Shown here: positions 7,890-15,318 of the stretch, piece after piece
Layout of the letters: each line of letters begins with the position of its first letter
Numbering within the stretch: the first letter of the stretch is position 1
Notes under the pieces: generated by a model
What the model saw: the letters and a program-made list of their open reading frames with translations, nothing else
The model's database searches: none
What the model was told of the DNA's origin: nothing
Program-made: the position numbers and the translations under genes
NCBI GenBank assembly: GCA_031376285.1
Contig: JANMDN010000044.1
Span: 6,110 to 70,109, forward strand
DNA from: JANMDN01 sp031376285
GTDB lineage: Bacteria; Actinomycetota; Thermoleophilia; Miltoncostaeales; Miltoncostaeaceae
DNA length: 64,000 nucleotides
Reading direction: 5' to 3'

Positions 7890-8719
7890 TCGCTACTCCC
7901 CGTCGTTGCCTCAACCTGGATCGGGGCTCCTGCCGGAACCGCGGTCCGTCCGGGAATGACCCGCTCGCGTACCGCCTGGCGACGGGCGTTCTCCTCATCG
8001 CGATCGATCCGCATGCGGCGCTTGGCCCACGGTGGCTCGGAGATCCCGAGCTTGGTCACCAGGTACAGGTGCAGGCCGATGAAGGTCGCCATGCCACCGG
8101 GTATCAGCAACATATGGATCGAGTAGAAGCGGCTGAGCGTATTCGGCCCGAACTCTGGGCCAGCCCGCAGGATCTGCCCGAGGTACGGCCCGACGATCGG
8201 CGCACTCGCGGTGATGTTCACCGCCACCACTGTCGCCCAGTATGCCTTTTGATCCCAGACGAGCAGGTAGCCGGTGAGGCCCATGAACATGGTCATCACG
8301 AGGAGCACCGCTCCGGTGACCCAGGTCAACTCGCGCGGGTACTTGTACGACCCGAAGAAGAAGACCCGGCCCATGTGGAGGAAGACGACGACGATCATCG
8401 CCGAGGCACCCCACTTGTGCATGCCCCGCACGAGCCAGCCCCACGTCACGTCGTTGGTGATGCTCTCGATGCTGCCGAAGGCCGTCTTGGTGTCGGGCTT
8501 GTAGTACATCGCGAGAAAGATCCCGGTCACGGCCTGCAGCGCGAAGAGCACCATCGCGGTGAAGCCGAGCGTTTGGAACCAGCTCGTGCCGCGCGGGATG
8601 TTCCGGTTGAGGAACCATCCCGCGCCGAACTTGACGCCGGTGCGCTCATCGACGTAGTCGAGGGCATCCATCGCCGGCCTGACGCCGGGTGGTTTCGGTC
8701 CGATGTCCTTGGTCGCCAC
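7886..8719 (-). CDS. qcrB: Menaquinol:cytochrome c reductase, cytochrome b (b6-type) subunit
   Basis: The 277 aa membrane protein has four helices carrying the two b-heme ligand pairs His101/His115 and His202/His217. It contains PRGTSWFQTLGF near the N-terminus and the quinone-site region WGATVVAVNIT-like sequence YWATVVAVNITASAPIVG. The length matches a split cytochrome b6 rather than a full-length cytochrome b. The 46-residue tail after the fourth helix is charged and soluble. qcrA ends 11 bases upstream and qcrC overlaps downstream, forming one operon. Confidence 0.93.
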   Translation of the reverse strand: MATKDIGPKPPGVRPAMDALDYVDERTGVKFGAGWFLNRNIPRGTSWFQTLGFTAMVLFALQAVTGIFLAMYYKPDTKTAFGSIESITNDVTWGWLVRGMHKWGASAMIVVVFLHMGRVFFFGSYKYPRELTWVTGAVLLVMTMFMGLTGYLLVWDQKAYWATVVAVNITASAPIVGPYLGQILRAGPEFGPNTLSRFYSIHMLLIPGGMATFIGLHLYLVTKLGISEPPWAKRRMRIDRDEENARRQAVRERVIPGRTAVPAGAPIQVEATTGSSE

Positions 8720-8730
8720 CTGTGACGCTC

Positions 8731-9522
8731 CTAGAACGGGTAGAGGTTGGAGAGGATGCCGTCGACGGGTTCGCCCGGCAGACGCAGCTTGTAGGGCTTC
8801 TCGTTCTTGTCGATCGAGTACGGCTTGCCTACCAGCACGCGGAGTTTGTCTCCGGTTCCCCCAGCGAGTGCCTTGAAGGCCTCCGGAAGGGGGACGTCCT
8901 TCGTGCCGTCGGTGATCTTGATGTCGAATCGGTCGAGCGGGCGCGGAGGCGGGCCGCCTGAGACCAGGCCACGATCGTCGTAGGCGCCACCGTGGCAGGG
9001 GCAGGCGTACGTACCCGAGCCTTCCTCAACCGGGCAGCCGAGGTGCGCGCAGCGATTCCAGATCGCGAGGAGCTCGAGGTCGTCTTCCGCTACCTCGAGG
9101 GGCTTCACGTCCTCTTTGCCGAGCTTGCGCGTCAGCGCGATAAAGACGCGACGGTCGCCTTCTGGGTTCGGGCCTGAGATGGCGATGGACGCGACGCCTC
9201 CAACGACCGGTTCGCCGCCTCCATCAGGAGCCGCGTAGGGCGGCGGGTTCTTGATCAGATCCTTCGCGGGTCCCGCGTCGATCCAGCGGAAGTCCTCGGC
9301 CTTCAGCGGGTCGACGACCGCGAAGCCGACCACCGGCACGATGATCGCTGCGCCCATGACGCCACCGGTGGCAAGCGCCACGCCGGCGAGGAACTTCGTT
9401 CGAGTGACGTAGTCGGGGTCGTCGCTGTGGTCATGCGTCGGCGCTGGGTCGTGCGCGCGCGGGCCTTGGTAGTGCCCGTCACCGTCGTGTTCCAGCGTTC
9501 CGTTGCCCGGGTCTTCTGCCAC
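8731..9522 (-). CDS. qcrA: Rieske iron-sulfur subunit of menaquinol:cytochrome c reductase
   Basis: The 263 aa protein has a His/Asp-rich N-terminus, one anchor helix at about 44-72 and the Rieske [2Fe-2S] motifs CAHLGC (158-163) and CPCHGG (174-179). It accepts electrons from menaquinol and passes them to the cytochrome c of QcrC. An in-frame ATG 15 codons upstream (9567) exists, but the GTG at 9522 has GAGGAGG about 7 bases ahead, which decides the start. It is first in the qcrABC operon. Confidence 0.92.
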   Translation of the reverse strand: MAEDPGNGTLEHDGDGHYQGPRAHDPAPTHDHSDDPDYVTRTKFLAGVALATGGVMGAAIIVPVVGFAVVDPLKAEDFRWIDAGPAKDLIKNPPPYAAPDGGGEPVVGGVASIAISGPNPEGDRRVFIALTRKLGKEDVKPLEVAEDDLELLAIWNRCAHLGCPVEEGSGTYACPCHGGAYDDRGLVSGGPPPRPLDRFDIKITDGTKDVPLPEAFKALAGGTGDKLRVLVGKPYSIDKNEKPYKLRLPGEPVDGILSNLYPF

Positions 9523-9666
9523 TCGCCGACCTCCTCGAGACCGCGCCGCGCGCATTTCGTCGCGCATTCGGCTGCATTCAACCAGACCGGGGCCGACTGG
9601 ACCCGCGAGGGGGCGGGCGGAATGTCCCGCCAGGTCGGGCCGATGTCACGCCTGCGCTCCGAAATG

Positions 9667-9695
9667 CCTGGGGCCGCCCAATTGGCGGCCCCAGG
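9667..9695. terminator. Strong 12 bp hairpin downstream of CHRD gene 1
   Basis: CCTGGGGCCGCC pairs with GGCGGCCCCAGG-like sequence (9667-9678 with 9684-9695) around a 5-base CAATT loop. It lies 25 bases past the stop of the minus-strand CHRD gene and upstream of the qcrA promoter region. It is the likely terminator of the CHRD transcript. Confidence 0.65.
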
Positions 9696-9718
9696 GCGGC
9701 TCAAGAACGGGAAACGTC

Positions 9719-10339
9719 TTAGTGGTTGCGACCCTCGTCGCGCACGAGCTGGCCGCGGAGCGCGCCGTTCGGGAAGTCCGTCGTGTGCACGTTGACGTAG
9801 TACTTCTTGGCCCGGTAGCGGACCCCATCGAGGAGCGCCTGGTCGGCCTGCTGGCATGAGGAACTCGACGATGCGAACACGCTGCCCGGTTGGATGGGCG
9901 TGGGTGTCGGAAGTGTGAGTACGATTGGGCCGTTCTCGCCCTTGCGGCCAGCATGAATGTGCGCGCCGGTCGCGACGCCGCTGTCGACGGTGACGATGCC
10001 GACACAGATGAGTGAACCCTTGATGGAGATCGTCGCGCCACCACGGCCAAACGGATTGCCCGCGCGACGTCGCCCGTCGGCACCGACCTCACTCTTGCCG
10101 AGGAGGCTCGCCGAGAAGATCGCGCGGCCATTCTGGCCGTACTGCGGCGTGACACCAGGCGGGAGGACGGAGATGGGCTGGCCGGTCTTGTCAGACACCG
10201 CGACGACGCCGCGCTTACCGGACTTGTCACCGTCCTTGCGTTTTCCGTCGTCGTCTCCACGACTTGCGAGGGCGACGCTTGAGCTGATGAGTGCCGCTGC
10301 GCCAACGGCGAGCATTGCACGGGAGTTTCGGAGCGCCAT
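9719..10339 (-). CDS. Secreted CHRD-domain protein 1
   Basis: This 206 aa protein has a signal peptide (about 1-25, ending near VALA-SRG), a Lys/Asp-rich linker and one CHRD domain. The domain shows the family landmarks HIHAGRKGENGPIVL and YYVNVHTTDFPNGALRGQL. CHRD domains are named after chordin and are common in exported bacterial proteins of unknown role. The ATG at 10339 is preceded by GAAAGGA. A paralogue lies at 11416-11988, with a COG0523 GTPase gene between them. Two conserved cysteines (SLICVG and SSSCQQ) may form a disulfide. Confidence 0.85.
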   Translation of the reverse strand: MALRNSRAMLAVGAAALISSSVALASRGDDDGKRKDGDKSGKRGVVAVSDKTGQPISVLPPGVTPQYGQNGRAIFSASLLGKSEVGADGRRRAGNPFGRGGATISIKGSLICVGIVTVDSGVATGAHIHAGRKGENGPIVLTLPTPTPIQPGSVFASSSSSCQQADQALLDGVRYRAKKYYVNVHTTDFPNGALRGQLVRDEGRNH

Positions 10340-10471
10340 TCGGCTCGTCCTTTCGAGGGGGTGTCCTTCTCGTGTCATCGATGGTGCTTGCACGGGCGGG
10401 TTGGCGCAACGAGGCCTTACAGCTCCATCACGAAGCCCTGTCTTCGCGAACACGTCCTTGGGTGAACCCTC

Positions 10472-10498
10472 GCGAAGCCTCGGCCTGCGAGGCTTCGC
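10472..10498. promoter_or_regulatory. 11 bp perfect stem-loop abutting the COG0523 GTPase start codon
   Basis: GCGAAGCCTCG (10472-10482) pairs perfectly with CGAGGCTTCGC (10488-10498) around a 5-base loop and ends only 4 bases before the ATG at 10503. It covers the place where a ribosome-binding site should be. It could be a protein operator, for example for a metal-responsive repressor, or an RNA switch blocking initiation. No Shine-Dalgarno sequence is otherwise visible. Confidence 0.5.
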
Positions 10499-10502
10499 AA
10501 AC

Positions 10503-11426
10503 ATGACCGCGCCTCGAATACCCGTGACCCTGGTGACCGGGTTCCTCGGGGCTGGGAAGTCGACCCTGATCGCGCGAGTCTTGGACGATGTGTCCCCGCG
10601 GCGCATTGCCGTGGTCGAGAATGAACTCGCCGAGGTCGGCGTCGATCAACGCTTGCTCGCGGGCAGGGCGGGCGAGATCGTTGCCCTCTCCGGTGGATGT
10701 GTTTGCTGCAGCGCCAGAGGAGACCTCCTTGGAGCGGTCCGGAGCGTTTGCTCCGTTGGGTGCCCGCCCGACGCGATCCTGATCGAGACCTCAGGTATCG
10801 CTCGACCGAGCGCCACGGCCGCCGACCTTGTGGAACTCGGGGCCGCCGAGCGTCAGATATGGCTGCGCGCGATCATCGTCGTGGTTGACGCCACAAACGC
10901 GGCCACCGACTCCGCTCGCGCGGAGTTCGTCGACCAGGTGGTTCACGCTGACGCCGTGATCCTGGCAAAGCACGATCTTGCCGACGGGAGCCAGCGACGC
11001 GACGCCCAGCGGGTCATCCGGGCGATCAATCCGACCGCCTCGATCGTGCTTGCCGCCGACGCCGGGGCCGGGGAGGTGCTCGGTCCGTTCGGGGACCAGT
11101 CCGAGTCGGCCTTCGCTCCGGTCCCGGGCGTCTACGCCCTCGGACACGACATCGATGCCGTCTGTGTTGCGGTTCCCGGGGACCTGGATGGTCCTCGCCT
11201 TCGGACGCTCCTCGACGAACTCGCCAGGGACCCTTCAGTGCTTCGGGTGAAGGGCTTTGTGACAGTCGACGGGGGTGTGCGCCTTGTGCAGGGTGTCCAC
11301 GCAACGGTGGACACCCTGCCGTGGTCGACGATTGACCCCGACGGCTTGGCACTCGTCGTCATCGGCGAGCGCCTCGACGAACGGCAGCTACGCGGCCGGC
11401 TCGATGAGGTGCGAGCTAGCTCTTGA
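10503..11426 (+). CDS. COG0523 (CobW/P47K family) metal-chaperone GTPase
   Basis: The 307 aa protein has the G1 loop GFLGAGKST (13-21), the family metal-binding motif CVCC (66-69, in GGCVCCS), the ETSG motif (95-98) and an AKHD in place of NKxD for guanine specificity. COG0523 proteins deliver Zn, Co, Fe or other metals to target enzymes. There is no long His-rich tail. The plus-strand frame extends further upstream, but homology starts exactly at this ATG. It is flanked by two minus-strand CHRD genes; the downstream one overlaps its 3' end by 11 bases. A perfect hairpin abuts the start. Confidence 0.88.
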   Translation: MTAPRIPVTLVTGFLGAGKSTLIARVLDDVSPRRIAVVENELAEVGVDQRLLAGRAGEIVALSGGCVCCSARGDLLGAVRSVCSVGCPPDAILIETSGIARPSATAADLVELGAAERQIWLRAIIVVVDATNAATDSARAEFVDQVVHADAVILAKHDLADGSQRRDAQRVIRAINPTASIVLAADAGAGEVLGPFGDQSESAFAPVPGVYALGHDIDAVCVAVPGDLDGPRLRTLLDELARDPSVLRVKGFVTVDGGVRLVQGVHATVDTLPWSTIDPDGLALVVIGERLDERQLRGRLDEVRASS

Positions 11427-11988
11427 TGTTGGCGCTTCGGAGTTGGCCGCGGAGGGCGCCGGCGGGGAAGTCCGTCGTGTGTACGTTGACGTAGAAGCTC
11501 GCGGGGCTCTTTCGGATCCTGCCAAGAAGCGCTGGGTCGGTGTTCTGGCATGAGGCACTCGACGCGGAGAACACGCTTCCGGGTTCGATTGGCGTCGGGG
11601 CTTTAAGGGCGATGACGACAGGCCCGTTCTTGCCTTTCGCGCCCTCGTGAATGTGGGCGGCGACCGGAATGCCGCTGTCGAGCGCGACGATCCCGACGCA
11701 AATGTGGGTGCCGCGAATGCCGACCGAGGCAAGCCCACGCGCCAAGGAATTCCCGACGTTCTTCTCTCCCGCATTTCCGACCTCGCTGCGACCATCGAGG
11801 TTCGCTACGAGGACGCGCTTGCCGGAGCGACCGTAGAGCGGGTCGTACTGGGCCACCTGCGGCGGGATGCTCGGCCTTGCGTGCTGGGTGTTGGCCGTTT
11901 GCCGCGCTGATCCGGCGACGGCTGTTCCGGTGGCGACGGCGGCGCACATGCCGCCCACGAGAAGCATCTTCATATGACGCTGTGCCAT
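11416..11988 (-). CDS. Secreted CHRD-domain protein 2
   Basis: The 190 aa paralogue of the CHRD protein at 9719-10339 shares the same layout: signal peptide (about 1-26), a short linker with PPQVAQYDPLYGRSGKRVL, and a CHRD domain with AHIHEGAKGKNGPVVIAL and FYVNVHTTDFPAGALRGQL. Two cysteines are conserved with the paralogue. The ATG is preceded by AAGGAGT at good spacing. The two paralogues point the same way around the GTPase gene, suggesting a duplication followed by insertion or retention of the GTPase. Function unknown. Confidence 0.85.
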   Translation of the reverse strand: MAQRHMKMLLVGGMCAAVATGTAVAGSARQTANTQHARPSIPPQVAQYDPLYGRSGKRVLVANLDGRSEVGNAGEKNVGNSLARGLASVGIRGTHICVGIVALDSGIPVAAHIHEGAKGKNGPVVIALKAPTPIEPGSVFSASSASCQNTDPALLGRIRKSPASFYVNVHTTDFPAGALRGQLRSANIKS

Positions 11989-12048
11989 GACTCACTCCTT
12001 TTCCGGGGTGCTCGACACTTCCCGTGCTCGGGGAGTGCCCGTTGCACT

Positions 12049-12065
12049 CTGCCCCGGCGGGGCAG
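12049..12065. terminator. Short GC hairpin between ubiD and CHRD gene 2
   Basis: CTGCCCC-GGC-GGGGCAG is a 7 bp perfect stem with a 3-base loop, located 64 bases past the ubiD stop on the minus strand. A weaker stem, CACTtCCC with GGGgAGTG, lies beside it (about 12017-12038). It is the probable terminator of the hemB-to-ubiD operon, without a U run. Confidence 0.5.
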
Positions 12066-12128
12066 GCGCGTCGAGCGATCCTTACCCGAACTTCATATCC
12101 TCGAAACCCCCGACTCGTGAGCAGCCGA

Positions 12129-13565
12129 TCAGCTCAGGCCGGGAATCCCCAGCTCTCGCCAGCGTTCGCTGACTCGGTCGCGCACCTCGACACTCATGCG
12201 GGCCTCCTCGGGCCAAGGGCGCACGATGCCCTCTCCCGGGAGCTTTCGGGTTGCGTCGAATCCGACCTTCGACCCGAGCGCGAAGTACGGCGCGGCGTGG
12301 TCGAGGGCATCGACGGGGCCCTCGGTGACGAGCATGTCGCGGCCGACATCCACATTCGAGAAGGCATGAAACGCAACGGCGCTCATATCGTGGACGTTCA
12401 CATCGTGGTCGACGACGATGATGCATCGTGTGAGCGACATCAGCCCGGCCCCCCAGATCGCGTTCATCAGCTTCTTCGCGTGGCCGGGGTAGCGCTTCTT
12501 CACGCTCACGATGACGCAGTTGTGGAACGTGCCCTCGGGCGGGAAATGCAGGTCGACGAGATCCGGCATCGTGACCTTGATGAGCGGGAGGAAGATCCGC
12601 TCGGTGGCCTTGCCGAGCCAGAAATCCTCCATCGGGGGGATGCCGACGACGGTGGTCGAGTAGATCGCGTCGCGGCGCATCGACATCCCGGTGATATGGA
12701 ACGTGGGGTAGTCATCGACCGGTGTGTAGAAGCCGGTGTGATCGCCAAACGGCCCCTCTGGCCGAAGGTCGGTCGCGTCGACGTAGCCCTCGAGAACGAT
12801 CTCCGCGTCGGCGGGCACCTCGACGTCAACGGTGCGGCAGCGCACCATCTCGACGGCCTTGCCGCGAATGAAGCCCGCGAGCATCATCTCGTCGAGGTTC
12901 GGTGGCAGCGGGGCGGTCGCGGCGTATGTGACGGCGGGGTCAGAGCCGATCGCGACCGCCACAGGAACCCGACCCTGGGAATCACGAAGATGGGCGGCCC
13001 CATCTTTGTGGATCTGCCAGTGCATCATCGCGGTGGTCTTATCGACCTTTTGAATGCGGTACATGCCGCAGTTTCGAAGCCCCGTGCGGGGATCCTTCGA
13101 GAAGACGAGCGGCAGCGTGATGAACGGCCCACCGTCATCGGGCCAGCACGTCAGGATAGGAAGGAGGTCGAGATCGGGCGCGGGGAGCCACACGTCCTGG
13201 CAGGACCCCGACTTCACGATCTTTGGAGGCCATGACGCGAGGTCCTTCAGCTTGCCGAGCGCCTTTGCCTTCTCGAGCAGTCCCTGCGGTGGCTGGAACT
13301 CAAGGAGGTCCTGGATGCGGCCCGCGATTTGGTCGAGGTTGTCGGTGCGAAGCGCCATGCCCATGCGCCGCTCGCTCCCGAACTGGTTGATGAGGAGCGG
13401 GAGATCACTCCCGATCACGTTCGTGAAGAGGAGCGCTGGCCCACCGGACTTCATCACGCGGTCGGCGATCTCGGTGATCTCGAGGTGCGCGTCGACCGGA
13501 GCGGACACCTCGATCAGCTCACCCGCGGCCCGCAGTCGTCGAACGAACTCACGAAGATCCGACAT
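12129..13565 (-). CDS. UbiD family prFMN-dependent decarboxylase (menaquinone pathway likely)
   Basis: The 478 aa protein begins LREFVRRLRAAGELIEVSAPVD and carries the UbiD signature EGPFGDHTGFYTP, with the late block NAIWGAGLMSLTRCIIVVDHDV. UbiD enzymes use prenylated FMN, supplied here by UbiX (6416-7039), to decarboxylate aromatic acids. In futalosine-pathway organisms a UbiD homologue acts after prenylation of dihydroxynaphthoate, and this is the inferred role. The ATG overlaps the upstream stop (TGATG). It is last in the operon hemB-ahbAB-hemL-HepS-like-ubiD. Confidence 0.9.
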   Translation of the reverse strand: MSDLREFVRRLRAAGELIEVSAPVDAHLEITEIADRVMKSGGPALLFTNVIGSDLPLLINQFGSERRMGMALRTDNLDQIAGRIQDLLEFQPPQGLLEKAKALGKLKDLASWPPKIVKSGSCQDVWLPAPDLDLLPILTCWPDDGGPFITLPLVFSKDPRTGLRNCGMYRIQKVDKTTAMMHWQIHKDGAAHLRDSQGRVPVAVAIGSDPAVTYAATAPLPPNLDEMMLAGFIRGKAVEMVRCRTVDVEVPADAEIVLEGYVDATDLRPEGPFGDHTGFYTPVDDYPTFHITGMSMRRDAIYSTTVVGIPPMEDFWLGKATERIFLPLIKVTMPDLVDLHFPPEGTFHNCVIVSVKKRYPGHAKKLMNAIWGAGLMSLTRCIIVVDHDVNVHDMSAVAFHAFSNVDVGRDMLVTEGPVDALDHAAPYFALGSKVGFDATRKLPGEGIVRPWPEEARMSVEVRDRVSERWRELGIPGLS

Positions 13566-14068
13566 CAGTCAAGTACCGATTCGAGTTCCCGCGTGAGCGA
13601 GAGGTCCCGCCCAAGCGCGAGGAGTCCGTCGGCGTTCGCCGCGCCTCGGAGGGCTTGCTTCGCCGCGCCGAACTCCGCCTGGTGCATGGGATCTGGGGCT
13701 GCGATGGAGGCGACCGTCGTTGCCCAGAGGGCTGGGAGGACGTCGCGACGACGCCTGGCGACGAGGCTCGCCGATAGCGCGATCAGGTCGGCGAGCGCCT
13801 CGATCACGAAGAGATCACCTGACGCCGCGACTCGAACGAGTCCTTCGGCGTAGCAGTAGTCACCGGCGAGCACGCGGGGGCCCTGGTCGCTCCCCTCGAA
13901 CACCCGGGACGTGCCGTGGTGCAGGAGAAAACCTTCGAGGATCAGGTCGAGTCCGCTTGCCGCTCGCTCGCCGAGCGGCGGCCGAACATGTGCGGCGAGA
14001 AGCGGCGGCGGCGGCGTCCGCGTGAGGCGGTCAAGCAGGGCCGGCGCATCGGCGACGTGGCCGGTCAT
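13565..14068 (-). CDS. Small helical protein with HepS-like motif (possible prenyl synthase partner)
   Basis: The 167 aa all-helical protein has no clear close family by eye. The segment LLHHGTSRVFEGSDQGPRVLAGDYCYAEGL followed by FVIEALADLIALSASLVA resembles the H..G......VLAGDY...... core of the heptaprenyl diphosphate synthase small subunit (HepS). It also resembles the QVGDFLFARAF region of prenyl synthases. It lacks any DDxxD motif. ATGA and TGATG overlaps tie it to hemL and ubiD. A non-catalytic partner of the prenyl synthase at 4744-5769 is my inference, and a weak one. Confidence 0.5.
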   Translation of the reverse strand: MTGHVADAPALLDRLTRTPPPPLLAAHVRPPLGERAASGLDLILEGFLLHHGTSRVFEGSDQGPRVLAGDYCYAEGLVRVAASGDLFVIEALADLIALSASLVARRRRDVLPALWATTVASIAAPDPMHQAEFGAAKQALRGAANADGLLALGRDLSLTRELESVLD

Positions 14069-15318
14069 CCGAGCGCTCGATTGAGTGCCTCGCGGGTCGC
14101 CCGGTACTCCTCTGGGCCGTGAGCGAGGCCGACAAACCATGCCTCGAATTGGGACGGCGGTGGGTAGACGCCCGCATCGAGGAGGGCTCGCGCAAGTCGT
14201 CCGTAGGCCTCAGTGTCGCTCGCCGTCGCGTCGGTGTAGTCGGCAACGGGGCCGTCGGTGAAAAATGGCGTGAGCATGGATCCGACCCGATTGATTGTGA
14301 CGGGCGCGCCGCTGTCACGAAGGAGCTCTTCGAGCGTCGCGCCACCTTCCTCGAGGCGGTCGTAGACCCCGGGCGCCGCCAGCTCGGCGAGCATCGCGAG
14401 GCCCGCGGCGGTCGCGAGCGGGTTCCCCGAGAGCGTCCCGGCCTGGTAGCAGGGGCCCTCTGGGGCGAGCTGGCTCATGATCTGGCGAGGTCCGCCAAAG
14501 GCCCCGACGGGGAGACCCCCCCCGATGACCTTGCCAAGGCACGTGATGTCAGCGCGGACGTCGTAGCGCTCCTGCGCGCCACCGTAGGCGATCCGAAACC
14601 CGGTGATGACCTCATCCAGGATGAGGAGCGCCCCGTGACGATCACATGCGGCGCGCAGTGCACCCAGGTACGCGGCGCCGGGCTCGACCACACCCATGTT
14701 CCCGGCGACCGGCTCGACGATGATCGCCGCGGCGCCCTCAAGCGCGGCATCGGCGGCGTCGGCGTCGCCGTACCTGGCAAGTCGCGTCGTGCGCGTGGCG
14801 CCCTCGGTCACTCCCGGGCTCGTCGGCACGCCGAGCGTCGTCGCTCCGCTGCCCGCCTGGGCGAGCAGGCCGTCGATGGCGCCGTGGTAGCCCCCGATGG
14901 TCTTGACGATCACCTCGCGGCCGGTCGCGGCGCGCGCGAGGCGAATGGCGCCGGTGACCGCCTCGCTACCTGACGACGTCATCCGGAGCTGCTCCATCGA
15001 CGGGAATGCCGCGCAAACGGACTCGGCGAAGCGAATCTCGGCTTCGGTCGGCGCTCCAAAGGACGTCCCATCGGGGAGCTGTCGCCGGATCGCGTCGAGA
15101 ATCTTCGGGTTCGCGTGCCCGAGGATCGCCGGCCCCCAGGTTGCCAGGTAGTCGACGTACCGGTTGCCGTCGACGTCCCAGACATGCGGACCCTCGGCCC
15201 GTGCGATGAAAATGGGATCGCGCCCGATCGAGCCCATCGCCCGGACCGGAGAGTTGACGCCGCCCACGAGGACCTCGCGTCCTCGCGAGTAGAGCTCGGC
15301 GCTCCGCGTGAAGCTCAC
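14065..15318 (-). CDS. hemL: Glutamate-1-semialdehyde 2,1-aminomutase
   Basis: The 417 aa PLP enzyme of the C5 heme pathway makes 5-aminolevulinate. It has GGVNSPVRA near the N-terminus, the PLP-binding TSSGSEAV, ILDEVITGFR and the Schiff-base lysine in CLGKVIGGGLPVGAFGG (about K263). The GTG at 15318 overlaps the ahbAB stop (GTGA), and homology begins there (SFTRSAELYSRG), so I prefer it to the earlier ATG. Its downstream neighbours are the HepS-like gene and ubiD; upstream are ahbAB and hemB. Confidence 0.95.
   Translation of the reverse strand: MSFTRSAELYSRGREVLVGGVNSPVRAMGSIGRDPIFIARAEGPHVWDVDGNRYVDYLATWGPAILGHANPKILDAIRRQLPDGTSFGAPTEAEIRFAESVCAAFPSMEQLRMTSSGSEAVTGAIRLARAATGREVIVKTIGGYHGAIDGLLAQAGSGATTLGVPTSPGVTEGATRTTRLARYGDADAADAALEGAAAIIVEPVAGNMGVVEPGAAYLGALRAACDRHGALLILDEVITGFRIAYGGAQERYDVRADITCLGKVIGGGLPVGAFGGPRQIMSQLAPEGPCYQAGTLSGNPLATAAGLAMLAELAAPGVYDRLEEGGATLEELLRDSGAPVTINRVGSMLTPFFTDGPVADYTDATASDTEAYGRLARALLDAGVYPPPSQFEAWFVGLAHGPEEYRATREALNRALG

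Noticed and set aside
9957..10502. In-frame upstream extension of the COG0523 GTPase
   Set aside because: It is antisense to the CHRD gene, lacks any family similarity, and homology begins exactly at the 10503 ATG.
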